From Eutypa lata (taxonomy: Eukaryota; Ascomycota; Sordariomycetes; Xylariales; Diatrypaceae): a stretch of DNA of 64,000 bases. Shown here one piece after another: positions 1 through 11,188 of the stretch. Position 1 is the stretch's first letter, and each line of letters begins with the position of its first letter. Below the pieces are notes generated by a model. It was not told the origin of the DNA and made no database searches. It saw nothing but the letters and a program-made list of their open reading frames with translations. A program made the position numbers and the translations under genes. The DNA lies in NCBI GenBank assembly GCA_022661535.1, contig JAKULF010000010.1, forward strand, positions 1,426,001 to 1,490,000, in the 5' to 3' direction.

Positions 1-1427
1 AAGGCACATCTGTCGTTGACTAGTTTGGGCCGGCTCTAATTATCATCCTTACGGGATGAAAGTCTTCTTGTCTTTGAATATAGTTGTTAGCATTTCTAGT
101 CTATTATGTCTTAGTAGCGGGATATGCGTCGAGATTCAAAACTACTTGCATATATCATGAACGTAGCGCGAGGTACACACCTTGACGCCCCCAGGGTTGA
201 TTATTCCGTCGATTGTCAAGGCCTTGGACGGCGCGATACTAGAGCATGGGTTTGTAGGTTGCATCGACTTATTGATCGACATTAGGGCATTAACACCCGC
301 AATACTAATGATTAGGCTGGAAGTGGTGGTATCACAAGCTACTCTTAACTAAAGGCCAGAAATAAAAAGGAAATAATGATACCAAGCTTACATCCGGCCG
401 ATAGTGAGGCGAGCAAATCTAAGTGCCTTGTTATAAATTGATAATTATAATTATAATAAATACTTTTTATTATATACTTTATACGCATTGCCGGGCGAAG
501 ATGTCGTTATCGGGCCGTGTCTTCTCGATTCGGAAAGAGGGGGTATCTATGTCGCCCCATTGCAAGTAACCGCCCGGCTCTCTTACACAGGGGTTAGCGA
601 CTTGAGGTGTCCTGCATACTAACATACGTAATGTTTAACGAACCTGCATAATGATATATCAACATGCATAACGAGACTAACTGGCATAATGGTTAACTAG
701 CTTACATGGTGATATGTATACCGATACCATTTAGACCGGGATGGGAGATGGGATGGCCATGAAAGTGCTCACCGATCAACCACGCACAATGTTCTGCGGA
801 ACACTTGGGACTTCCCCGTTGTGCAAGGCTATGCAGAGATATTGTATTTCTCGACCAGGTCTTCAGGAGTAGGCCCTTGGACATTCCAGTGCCTTATCTT
901 GACAGTGGTGGGTAGGATCTATGCCGGCGGCGTAGCCTGAAATGAAATTTCTAAGCTATTTAATTGCGCAGTTGTAAACACACGGAATCTCAGGTCCATG
1001 AGCTAAATCAAGTTCAGTAACATGCTGTTTTAATCCTGTACGGCATGAAAAGGGGGCTAAAGGCCTACTTACCGAGTACCCCGTCGCTACGTCGGCAACG
1101 CGTACGTGGACAAGATCTTAGGCGAAGCAAAAAGCAAACCGGAAAGGAACAGCGACTCTAATCTAAAAAAGGGATGTCCCACATGAATAGGGGGGACTCT
1201 GCCAAGAGCCTAGGTTAGGTACCTACTAGCAGTTGTTCCGCCTGGATGAGGTAGTCTTCTATTCAGGGAGCGCGCAAAGCAACATCTATGTTATTTCAAG
1301 TCCTACTATAAGGTTAAACCAACGCCTGTTGGCTTTGCGTCTTTTGCCTGATATCGACTCTCTTTACCTCTACATCAATTCCAGTCTCCAGAGTAATTTT
1401 TCCCGACAACCTTCAGTGCACGAGCGG
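1..1427. other. Intergenic, no gene seen
   Basis: I see no supported gene here. Reading frames are short and unrelated to known families. There is a small AT-rich patch at about 430-480 and a GGTACCTA palindrome-type motif at about 1218-1225. The 3' end of a broken FAD oxidase begins at 1428 on the - strand. Confidence 0.5.
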
Positions 1428-2428
1428 CTATGAAGCATTGGCTGCGGCCGCGACCCTACACAACCTGCCATCTAGGCGCTCCTCCAAGCGCTCACTTCCC
1501 ACTGCCGTCTTGGCGTAGAAAAGGTCTTCGGGATCATATTGCCATTTTATCCGCAGAAGACGTTCGTAATGGTCCCCATAGAATACGCGTTGGAAGCTGG
1601 GCGCCTGGAAATCTGCTTCATTCAAGTACACCTCATCATCTGGCGTGATAGCTTCGAGGGTCGGCAGGAAAGCATGCGTTATCTCGTCCTGGGCCACCTT
1701 GTTGGCGGTCCAGTTGCCGTAGTCGACGGCGGTACCCAGGAAGATGTTGAACAGGGACTTCCGGAAGTAAGGGTTCACTGCTACCTCATCCACAGACGAT
1801 ACGCTGTGGTTGACGTTGAAGGCCACGCCGGAAAAGCTCGTTCTCGAGCCAATGTAGCGGATAGCGTCCACCAATCCCTCGAGGTCCTCCATGACGAGCT
1901 GACGGGGGATGAGGCAGCCGCCGAAGTTGAGATAGGAGACATTCTAGGATGTGGGCATGGATTGGTATGTACTTCAGAAGTTGCAGTGTTCCGAAGACGA
2001 ACAGTCGTATTGTAGGCCCAGCTGGTTCATCCTGCCCGTCATGGGTTCGAACAATTCGTGGAGGTCGGCCTCGTGGAGTCCCGGGTGGTGAGTAGCAACA
2101 ATGTGCTTTCCGTCCGCTGTGATGACTTACCACTCCAGCACTTGATGCGCGGTCAAGCCACGCTTAGAAGCCTGTGGCCCATGACCTCCGCCCTGTGCAT
2201 AGCCTTCGGTGGCAGTTCGTATGCCAATAGCCAGTCATCACATATATTAACCATAAACCCGCGACAGTCATCTTGAGCGAAGGAAACAAAAGGGGGGGAG
2301 GTAATACCACCAGCGAGAGCTGCAGTCGGACAAGTGCCACCTACCACCACGAGACCGTGGGAGTGCGCGACCACATAGGCTTCGCTGCCGCTGATGCCTG
2401 CGCCCAGCCTGATAGCCGGGCCTGTATA
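1428..2428 (-). pseudogene. 3' half of a broken FAD-linked (BBE-type) oxidase
   Basis: Read on the - strand from 2428, the frame starts in YTGPAIRLGAG, the start of the second part of the FAD domain. It continues to GGTCPTAALAGG (the Cys-Pro flavin motif), an intron, then YAQGGGHG and HQVLEW. A stop codon (TAA) follows LEW directly. The segment that should carry the Gly-rich SGGGGGTYG region is missing. The frame resumes as a good berberine-bridge-enzyme C-terminus: LNFGG and IPRQLV, then YLNEADF, FYGDHYERLL and YDPEDLF, ending at 1428. It resembles the intact oxidase at 12012-13903. The N-terminal half is absent here and lies at 14933-15439 on the other strand. The family normally oxidises alcohols or cyclises natural-product intermediates outside the cytosol. 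This copy cannot make a full protein. Confidence 0.85.
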
Positions 2429-2432
2429 GCAC

Positions 2433-4395
2433 TATATAGGACGTCATATGATAACGAGGAGAGGTATATACGACGAATAAGAGCAAGCAACTTGGGACTT
2501 TCGTACAGACAGAGCTTCGGCTAGAGTAGATACATTGAAAAATACTGATAGTACATCTGATCTACTAAGAACGGATCGAGGAAGCGGGGGAGCCACGACT
2601 CCCACGTCGGGAGGTATGCTGCTCATCGGCACTCAATGATTAGAAGCTAATCTATCTGCTCCCAAGCCCCCATGTCGACTTTCGAGGGACCCCGGGCTTG
2701 GTGCCTATAGTAGATTCTTGTGTTGCTACGCGTGAGAGTCTGCACTCTCACCGCCTTTTCTCTGGCTGGGTTTGCAGGCCCTTGTGACCAACAAGGCGGC
2801 AAGCCATACATCGAGCAGCAGCGGTTCCCGTATCGTCGATGATCCTGGATCGCCGGGTCGGATCACATCTAGATGCGTCCTCGTCCGCTGCGCTTTACGC
2901 CAAACCCCGGATGGGACGCCCGCACTAGCACCCCATCCCAGAAACCCTTTTCAGAAGGCAACCTGTAGTTACTACCTCATTCCTTCGGAAAGTGTTGCCG
3001 AGCACCTATCATATCCACGGGTTGGAGGACGAGGCGTGAAAAAGTGGCGCTCGGTAGAAACGGCTATTGGTCGGTTGGCAGGCAAGGGAGGAATGTTCAG
3101 CTCGGTGTTATAATACATAAACGTGCCCGGCTTAAAGCGCGATTAAAAAGGTCGGGTTTCAAAGGTAGCCTTAGGCGTAAAGTTATTCTTTATCAAAGCT
3201 TATAATTAATAAAAAGTTTAAAAAATTAATAAAAAATCGAAAGTAATAATAATGTATTTATTTTAATAAAATAAAATAAACTTTTTTAATTTTAATAATT
3301 AATTTAATATTAATTTAATATTTTATAATTCTTTTTAATATATATTTAACATTAAAAAATAAATGCTTTATTAATTATTTAAACTTTTTATTATTCGTTA
3401 TTTATTTTTTATTACTTCTTTTTGCATGTAACGAGATAAGTTCGCGGCGTTCCTCGACTTTCGAGGCGCTAACCGGATGTAACGAACGATGCCAAGTGTA
3501 TGTTACCCCTTAAACAATGCCATGTAACCACTCTTGGTGCTCACCGGAGGCCAACTAGCGGTAAGTGCAGAAAAGGTCCGTTGGACCTGTTTTGTGTCGG
3601 AGATCGTTGGTATTAGGGTTTGTGTTACGCACTTAAGGCTAACATCCCTTGCTATCGGCAAATGGCCTTGGGTTGAAATTCCGGGGGTTAAGATCCTAGA
3701 GCCAGAGAATCATCACAAGTCCTGTAGAATGCTGTAGATCCTATAGGAGGATGCCTTGGGCCCGTTTTGCGGATGACTGCATGTTAATGAACTGCAGGTC
3801 CAACATGTAAGCTCCACACCACCGCCAACGAGGAACCAAAAGCGGAGGATTAGGTTCGTTAAAATAGTAGATGTAACATGATATATCAGACATGCTTTTT
3901 GCTTGGGTATATACAAAGTATTCAACGATTAGCGCTATGTCTGGTTGGCACTGTGCTATGTAAGCCGTAAGGCCTACATTTAAAATACTCAGCCTTGTTG
4001 AATCGGTCACAAAAGGTTAATTAATCGTACTATATTGTATATTTTCATATCCCTACCTCTCATAACCGCAGAAATGGTCAACAGTAGTTAGCTTGTGAAT
4101 CTGCACTTATAGTCTATTCTGGGACCTAGTGATGTGATATCACGGTTTACTTTCTTCGGGAATATAGCAGAATAGAACAGTAGTTATACGAAATAAGAAA
4201 CTTATTTGCGCTCTGAAGGAACACCTAAAACTGTCCATGTATCATGACCTTCAATTGCAGAAGCCCGGCATATCTAATCTTTGACCAAGGGTAACAACGT
4301 ATGTCTATTACATGTTTGGAGTATACGGCCAGTTGTTCATGCCAGATGTGAATAACCCGCCTCCGGTAATCTTCGGCTCGAGTGCTTTTAGCTCA
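2433..4395. other. Gene-free stretch with breakpoint and AT islet
   Basis: No intact gene is visible. The left edge is the point where the broken FAD oxidase loses homology. The stretch contains one sharply bounded AT-rich islet, listed separately. The longest frames (2772-3113 and 3534-3737) have no recognisable domain and ordinary non-coding composition. Confidence 0.5.
3180..3425. repeat. AT-rich, RIP-like islet
   Basis: About 245 bases consist almost entirely of A and T, with abrupt edges against ordinary sequence on both sides. The texture matches the RIP-destroyed retroelement at 30-37 kb. It is probably a short remnant of a mutated repeat. No terminal repeats were found, so the family cannot be named. 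Confidence 0.5.
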
Positions 4396-5422
4396 TCAAC
4401 ATCCCAATTTGCCCACACGCTGCGGCCCCGGATAAACGAGGCTTCGGGGCTCGCCATCCAGACGAGAAAATGCGCAGGTAATCGCTCTGTTCAGGAAGTC
4501 AGCCAGCCTTGCACTATCATAATGGGAGAAAGGGATATGTCTTTCGTAGAGAAACATACTTTCATCCATGGGAACTTCGTTGGGATTAGCACCGGTGGTG
4601 CTGAAAATATCGGTAAGAACGAAGCCGGGATGGACCGTGGCGATGAATATCCCGGGATTCTCGGCAGCCAGGTATTCGTAGACCTTGGTCTTGGCCAGTT
4701 TGGAGCTGACGTACGCCGACAGCCCAGCCAGGTACGCCGGCGGCATGGGGGTGACACCCGTGGTCAAGCCGAGGAGAGCCGCGTGCTGGGGGTCGGCCGT
4801 GGGGATGAATGCTCGGGCTGCTAGCAGCGTACCCTTGACATTGGTCTACGGAACCGGTAAGATGATGCATCCGTATGGTGGAATGCTCAAGAAGAAGAAC
4901 AGGACATACTTCAAACGCTTGCCACCAGTCATCCATGTCGGCAGAAAGGATACTTGAAGGCTGGGCCGCATAGCCGGAAGCAATGATCAAGATCTGCCAT
5001 GTTCCAATGGCGGCGGCAGCGTCGCGCAGTGTTTCCTCCTTGGTCAGGTCGCAAACGCGGACCGAGTTCGTGACTGCCGGGGTTGCCGATGCGACGCGTG
5101 ATGCAGTCTCCTTCAAGGTAGCTTCCGTGCGGCCCAACAGCACAACGTGGGCGGCGCCCGCGGCGGCAAAAGCCAACGAGGCCTCTTGGCCAATTCCGGA
5201 TCCCTTTCGCGTGATTGTTGTGAGCGCATGAACTTCGAGGGGCATGGCTGGGGCGGCGGGGTGATTGGGGGGAACATCTTATATGCTAGGAGTAGGAGTA
5301 CCTACAGCTCCTATGATAACCACGGTTTTACCGGCAGCGCTCAGCTCAGGGCGCAAAGGTGAGATACTCTGGTAAGTATCATTGTGCCAGGTGGCTGTTG
5401 GACATGGCATTGGGGGCTGCAT
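4396..5422 (-). CDS. Short-chain dehydrogenase/reductase (SDR)
   Basis: Exons on the - strand are 5422-5306, 5203-4910 and 4845-4396. Splicing with GT/AG borders gives an uninterrupted 286-residue protein. The first splice rebuilds the Rossmann nucleotide site GAGSGIG (residues 38-44) inside VVIIGA/GSGIGQEASLAF. The second rebuilds WWQAFETNVKGTLLAARAF. The catalytic pair is Y182-x3-K186 (SAYVSSK). The usual catalytic Ser position reads LTTGV, so Thr may replace Ser. The start was chosen as the ATG at 5422 because it gives the leader TWHNDTYQSISPLRPELS. SDRs oxidise or reduce hydroxyl and carbonyl groups with NAD(P). The next gene, 590 bp upstream on the same strand, is a P450, and a terpene-cyclase-like gene follows, so a tailoring role in a terpenoid pathway is likely. 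The substrate is unknown. Confidence 0.9.
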
Positions 5423-6011
5423 GGTGTTCGGTTGGAGCTTTCTCGCAATTCTTCCAATCTATGGCTGGATGGCATAAAGAGGAGGTATGGGGAAGTTAGT
5501 TGTAAGGCGTAGTTGCAAGGTAAAGCTAAAGCATGGACGAATGGAAGAGAAAAGGCAGTAGGTATAAGACAGGTTGGTGACCATGGGTGCTTATAAGATA
5601 TGAGAGAACTAAAAGCCCCTAGAAGGTTACAGACATTCGATAACGTATCCATCCGAATGTAACCCTCGTCTGCTGCTGCCCCCCCCCCCCTTCATTTGCA
5701 ACCTCAAGTACCGAGTACCGTATCTCATACTGTACTAGTAATGGACGGACTTCCATCCCATTTTCCTATGTAGGCTAGGTACATAAGGTACGGGTAGCAT
5801 TCACTTGATCATACAGACCCGCTGAGTCTCGATTTCAAGACAACATTAAGTAGTTACATAGATTGCTTGATACCTTTCGATTGCAAGTATTGAAATACCT
5901 AGATACCGACACTACCACATAATCCTCTGAGGTCAGACTGCACAGCTTCCTGCATCTCTCCACCGATTCATGTAATATCAATTAGATCGGCTTAGGGCTG
6001 CTCTAAGAGTC
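5423..6011. promoter_or_regulatory. Upstream region of the SDR, downstream of the P450
   Basis: This is a spacer of about 590 bp between two - strand genes. It includes a C homopolymer near 5683 and GTACC/GTACAT-type repeats around 5700-5800. It presumably contains the SDR promoter. No specific binding site can be claimed. Confidence 0.35.
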
Positions 6012-7972
6012 CTACCGCAATTCGAAGCGCAACGCCAAATGGCCTGGATTGGGTGCTAACTGGTCCTTCATGTTCTCCAAGACACGGCGGCCGGTCTCGC
6101 CAGGAGTCAGGCGGAAGCGGAATCTCTTCACGAGTTGTGCAGTGGTCACCCTGAGCATGTCATTGGCCATGACACGGGCGATGCAACTATGCCGTCCTGT
6201 GGGAGGGTAGTCAGAACGCGGAGGGGAGGGATCAGAGGATATGGGGGGATGGACTTACCTGTTCCCCAGGGGTTGAAAGCTGCCGGATTAAGGACCATTT
6301 CGCGGCGGGTGGTCCAGCGTTCAGGGATGAACTCAAGGGCATTCTCGAAGCAGTCTTCCCCTACACGAAGAATATACGTAAGCTGGCTGTTAATAACAGA
6401 CGTCCATGATTCAAAACCTTACTTCGGTGGATAGAAAATCGAGGCATCACAACAGTCGTGTGGGGAGGGATGAAAACGTCTGCTATTTGCACTCCCTCAT
6501 CGCCGGAATTTCGAGTTCCGCCGGTTGGCAACACCGGATACAACCGTAGAGCTTCTTGAATCACCGCGTTCAGGTGTGGTAGTTGACTGAGGACCTTGGT
6601 GTCTGTGATGTCTTGGTCTGTGAGTTCTTGATAAATGATCTCGGCATGATGCGGCTTCCGTGCCAGTTCGGAGAATAGCCCTAGGAGCACCACTGGGATT
6701 GGCTCGCTTTCGTGTTATATTAGCATTGGTTTAACACCGGGTTAGGTAAGTAAGTACGCGTTACAAACCTCCCAGCGACTATGGCGTTCAGACTATCTCC
6801 TCGCATCCGAAGAATTCGTTCTGTTGTCTGAGGCTCACCCTGTTCGAGCAAGCAATGCACTAAATCGGGATGGTTCTGTTTCTCATTGAATCCGGCCTTT
6901 AGTCGAGTGCTGATCTGGTCATGAGTCCATTCCGCCATTCGAAACCAGTCTCCGATTTGGTAGATCCGCGGCGCAGCCCGGAAGGCTATCTGTATCAACC
7001 AAGGGGCGGGATTTACGAAGCCGAGAAGAGATAGTGCCCTCTGCAAGTGGACGACCATGTGGTGCCATTCCTTGTTGCTCAACATGTCGAAGGACTTGCC
7101 GAAAACGAAATCGCCCATGACATCGAACCCCAGCCAAAAGCAAAGATTGCGCATTTCCGAGTCTCGGTCATCGTTGATATCCGCTTCAATGGCCTTGGTA
7201 AGCATTTCGACGTGTGTCAGTGTTTTCGCAAAGTGGTGAGCAAGAGCTTTGTGTATAAGATTAGCACTTTGATATAATTAGGTGGGGAGGGAAAAAGGGG
7301 GAATTAACGTACCTTGAGGGCTAAACCCTATTTTCCACTCTCGTCGGCGAGCATCATGAACAATACGATCTCTGGTCGTGAGGAGTGCACTTTCTGGCCA
7401 CAAGAGGTCATACCAGTCGGATTTGACACAACTGGTTCTTGGCCCATCGGTAGCAGAGAAGGCGTCAGGATGGAACACGGTAATCTCGGATGGTCCTGGA
7501 TTCATATTAGCAGCGGCTCTTTCAATATCACCCGATGCGGCTCACCGGTCCTAATGAAGTCCCCGTATTCTTTGTTCAGGTTTTCGAGCAGAAGGTGATT
7601 CTCTGACGTCCTGCATTGCCATACATGCCAGAGCTTCGATATACGCATATACCAAGGCCCCTTGAAGCCGGCTTTGGTTAACCTGTGGAAGAGGGTACGA
7701 TACAATACAATACTGGCAAACAGACTGTAAAGATAGCAGGTACTAGTGATCAAGGCGGGTTTAAAGATATACCCCACGCCCGAGGCAGCATAAACTATGT
7801 TCCCGAGTATGAGCGTCCCAAAAAGGGATAGATGGAACCACAGTATAGCAGGCGCCTGAACATGCCACTCCCCGCGGATAAAAAAGCGGTGGTGGGCAGC
7901 TAATCCTAGAAAGGCTCCAACCAAAACTTCGAGGCCCAACATTCCTCTCGCATGGGAGATTTCGTACTCCAT
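6012..7972 (-). CDS. Cytochrome P450 with polytopic N-terminus
   Basis: Six exons (7972-7546, 7495-7313, 7246-6769, 6706-6423, 6360-6259, 6196-6012) splice cleanly to 552 residues; introns are 50-66 bp. The first 100 or so residues hold several hydrophobic segments instead of a single anchor. Then come the P450 landmarks: GPSEITVFHPDAF (substrate-site 1 side), EALR (414-417, K-helix), PERW (470-473) and the haem loop FNPWGTGRHSC with the axial Cys at 496. Two deviations stand out: the I-helix reads AGSEP where AG-x-D/E-T is usual, and the haem loop ends SCIA rather than SCIG. The enzyme should hydroxylate or epoxidise a hydrophobic substrate at the ER membrane. It starts 818 bp from the divergent terpene-cyclase-like gene, suggesting shared control and action on its product. 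Confidence 0.92.
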
Positions 7973-8790
7973 GTTGCAAGTGGTGTAGTGGGAACCGTGG
8001 TAGTAGTGAAGGATTCTTCTATATGAAGAATGATATGATCAAGTTTGAAGAGAGGCGGCAGGATCCAACAGCATCAATACAGGCCATGGTTTATACGCTG
8101 GATGATCATCTAATTAACTTATTATTACAACTCTAGGCAGTAATGACACAGATGCTTGCAATAGAGATATATATTCTTGGGCAAGGAACACTCAGAGCAC
8201 TGGGATCAACGTTTCCCTATTCAGCATATTGCCCGAGGAGGTAGAACAGAATGCGTCTGTTGGTAGCTCGATGTAACCTAAGACGCTGCTCGGTCCGCCG
8301 ATATGCAGATCTGACCCCTTTACGACATTGGAAAATCTGTGAAAGTATTAGGTACCTACCTCATTCTGTAGACTTATCAGACAGAGTTGGCAGGCCCACG
8401 CTTTCATGTGCGCAGTTGGACATGCGGTACATATACGGGCCTCGCATATACACATGCATCCTCTCTTATCTACCAACAGGGCCAGTAACTTCGTCACATC
8501 CTAGTAATTTTGCAGTACCCACGGATTACTTTCATCCCATATTCATCGTTGTGGTGGCTAAAAATCAGAAGCCTGGAGGTGGAAAGGGGGGTAAGAATGT
8601 TGTGATGATGGACGATGGGGACCCATAGCGTACCGACGGCCAGAGAGCGAAACTACCACAGAATATGGCTCGCTAGAATCATGTTCCCGGTATTCTCCTT
8701 AAACGTGATACTGGGTATAAGTAACCTCCCATCAGCTTAGAATAGACCTAGCAAGCACTCTTCGCTGGTTGAACCGCGCGATCAACCAAC
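7973..8790. promoter_or_regulatory. Divergent promoter between P450 and UbiA-type gene
   Basis: This 818-bp spacer separates the starts of two head-to-head genes, so it very likely holds both promoters. A GGTACCTA motif lies at about 8351-8358. The short frame 8251-8628 has no domain and is not called a gene. Confidence 0.45.
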
Positions 8791-9735
8791 ATGGATCCCC
8801 CGCGAGCACCAACGGTTATCGCTCGTCTGCTTCGCTGGTTAGGGCACGTACTGAACTTCATCCAACTTCTTTATGACTTTATTGAGAACGACTTTCTGAC
8901 ATTCGCCGTGCCAAATACGGCCTTTGGCCTCTTTAGCGTGTTCGCTACGTCCGCGTTGGTGGAATGCCCCTTTGCATCTCCTCCTTCCGCCGCCCAGGTC
9001 CTAAAGCGCGTGCCTGGCATCCTAGTTTACAATATCGCGAACTTGCTCGTGTTTGACCTGGCCAACCAGAGATCTCCCAATTCGGTAGCCGAAGACCGCA
9101 TCAACAAGCCGTGGCGGCCGATTCCGCGGGGCAAAATCACCACGGAACAGACCCGGCGGCTCATACTGGCCACGATCCCTATCGTGTTGCTGATCAACTA
9201 CGTGCTCGGGGTGTGGCGGCAAGGCGTTTTCATCCTGCTGTTGACCTGGCTCTACAACGACCTGCGCGGCGGCGACGAGGCGTTTCTCCGAGAGTTCATC
9301 ATTGCGGTGGCGTACGGGCTGTTCAACAGCGGGTCGTTGAAAGTGGCGGCCGGGCCCGGATCTGTCCTGACCCATCTGGGCGTCGTATGGACCGTGGTTG
9401 TAAGTGGTGTCATCCTGACGACGATGCAGGTGCAGGATCTGAAGGACAAAGAGGGCGACCGCACCCGCGGCCGGAAGACGATCGTCCTGTTCCTAGGCGA
9501 GGAGTTTTCCCGCGCGTCCATCGCGTTGTTCATCTGCTTTTGGTCGTGCTTGTGTATCTACTTCTGGGCGTTAGGGGCACTGGCTATCGCGACCAATGGT
9601 GCCGTATCTTTACTCTTAGCATTGCGAGTTTTCTACGTTCGTTCCTCGTCGAGGGAAGATGCCCGGACGTGGAGGTTGTGGTGTGCCTGGCATGCTTCTC
9701 TTTACACTATGCCACTGTGGAAGCTTGTTTTCTAG
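8791..9735 (+). CDS. UbiA-fold membrane terpene cyclase/prenyltransferase-like
   Basis: This is a single-exon frame of 314 residues, rich in membrane segments (about seven to nine). It carries the two prenyl-diphosphate/metal regions of the UbiA superfamily. The first is NLLVFDLANQ (84-93) leading into EDRINKPWRPIP. The second is QVQDLKDKEGDRTRGRK (213-229) with D216, D219 and D223. The NKPWRPIP and DLxDxxGD signatures are the form seen in the fungal UbiA-type group that includes the fumagillin sesquiterpene cyclase (Fma-TC), which ionises farnesyl diphosphate in the membrane without a partner aromatic substrate. A true aromatic prenyltransferase is the main alternative. The neighbours (P450, SDR, FAD oxidases) and the absence of a polyketide synthase or other scaffold enzyme in the window favour a cyclase. 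The product cannot be predicted. Confidence 0.85.
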   Translation: MDPPRAPTVIARLLRWLGHVLNFIQLLYDFIENDFLTFAVPNTAFGLFSVFATSALVECPFASPPSAAQVLKRVPGILVYNIANLLVFDLANQRSPNSVAEDRINKPWRPIPRGKITTEQTRRLILATIPIVLLINYVLGVWRQGVFILLLTWLYNDLRGGDEAFLREFIIAVAYGLFNSGSLKVAAGPGSVLTHLGVVWTVVVSGVILTTMQVQDLKDKEGDRTRGRKTIVLFLGEEFSRASIALFICFWSCLCIYFWALGALAIATNGAVSLLLALRVFYVRSSSREDARTWRLWCAWHASLYTMPLWKLVF

Positions 9736-9903
9736 ACCATGTGAGAGGGAAGGGGAGGACGTTCAATATCACAAATGGGATATCATTTATGGCATAGCTT
9801 CCTGTATTAAGTACCTAACAAAGTGGCGTCATCCTCCTACCCCTATCCTTTCCTCTCTTCTTTCGACTACTTAGTAGTTTAGCTTACTCTAGCATAATAA
9901 ACC

Positions 9904-11188
9904 TTACTTGCGTACGCTATGCCATGTACTAACATCGTGCTGAACATGTATTGCTTGAGGAGGGGCCGTAAGAACATTGAGTTCTAAGTCTCCCGAAGGG
10001 ACGGCTGTAACATTAGTAGTGTTCGTTGCATCTTCCCGCAATCTCAGCCCGTGGGTATTTCCTGTTCTAATCATACTTTCCACATCACTATCCACAGTCT
10101 GCTTCCCTCCCGTCACCGTTGTGTATATATTGCGAGGTCTACCCCCAAGTCTGCCAAAAGTGATGATGCTACGGAGATTAGACCGACCACCTGAGGAGCT
10201 CCGTGACGGGAAGATCTTGGTGACTTGGGGTGTAATGTAGGTCTTCAAGATGGGTGCTAGAGTTGGGATGCAGGCAATAATAATGCAGATCCACAACTCG
10301 AGCATCGTACTCAGAGCAAGGGTAGGCATTTCGGCAATGAAGTCGCCAATCGGGTCATCACGGGAGGCTACTAAGTCGTGTATCCTCCAAATCATGATGC
10401 CAATTGTACTAGAAAAAGCTAGTTAGCTTAATCCTCTCAGGTTGAGGTGTCAAAATTGCAAGGCAATATAAAGATACCTACATGAAGCCAAGGCTAAACG
10501 ATATGCTAACGACGATCTTGTTGCGCAGACGCATCTTTAGACGCCACAAGAATGGCATAGGCAATACGATGATGAACACATCGATGGCTAGGTTTATACT
10601 AACAGAGCCAAGCTGCCCAATATTTATATCGCGACAGTAGCCATCGGGCCTTGGATTCCACAACTGCGAAATATTGGGCGAACAGGAAGAAAGAAAGACA
10701 GACAGGAAGGCGACGCAATACCCCACGGTCAGGGCCATGAGTCCATATGACAGACGTTTGAATATCCTCACTGAAAAGATACGGACATAAAGGGAGAGAA
10801 CCGAAAGTTTAAAACTCGTAGTGCCGATGGTCCAGGTAACGTAAGTGGCCGGAATTGCCTTGAAAGCAATTGCAATCTGCTCCGGAGTCATGTCCGCCGC
10901 TGGCATACCCATTCCATTAACGATCACCCAGATGAAGACTCCCCCTAGCGTGAGTGCATTTATCTAATAAGAGGGAACTATAATTAGACGTCCATAGCAT
11001 GTACATTTCGTTCAGAGGTATGCAATAGGGCCACTGACAAACGAGAGGACGATGAAGTAGTCATCAGCGTAGATCTTTCGCCTGATCAGATAGGCAGCCA
11101 GGAACCGAAGAAGCACAAAAATAGTGTCAAAGACACTAAAGAAGATCGTCCAGACAAGAAGGTTGATTCCGGGTTGAGCGAGTGCCAT
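9904..11188 (-). CDS. Rhodopsin-domain integral membrane protein
   Basis: Exons 11188-11039, 10963-10482 and 10408-9904 splice to 378 residues. About seven hydrophobic segments fill the first 270 residues. They include the segment entered through RRKIYADDYF (family hallmark near helix 1-2) and the extracellular SSCSPNISQLWNP...GYC loop with paired cysteines. The C-terminal 110 residues are soluble and Ser/Thr-rich. This is the fungal rhodopsin-domain/PTH11-like family found only in Pezizomycotina, generally without a known ligand. It lies between the terpene-cyclase-like gene (convergent, 168 bp) and the FAD oxidase (divergent, 823 bp), well inside the putative cluster. A transport, sensing or export role in the pathway is possible but is inference. 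Confidence 0.88.

Noticed and set aside
702..884. Frame of 60 codons on the - strand with a His/Gly-rich stretch
   Set aside because: No family pattern, no supporting exon or promoter, and surrounding sequence is non-coding in character.
2772..3113. 113-codon + strand frame
   Set aside because: Low-complexity, no domain, no homologous feel. It lies next to the inversion breakpoint in otherwise gene-free DNA.
9022..9797. Long frames overlapping the UbiA-type gene on both strands
   Set aside because: They are GC-driven shadows; the 314-residue frame has the membrane pattern and both metal-binding motifs.
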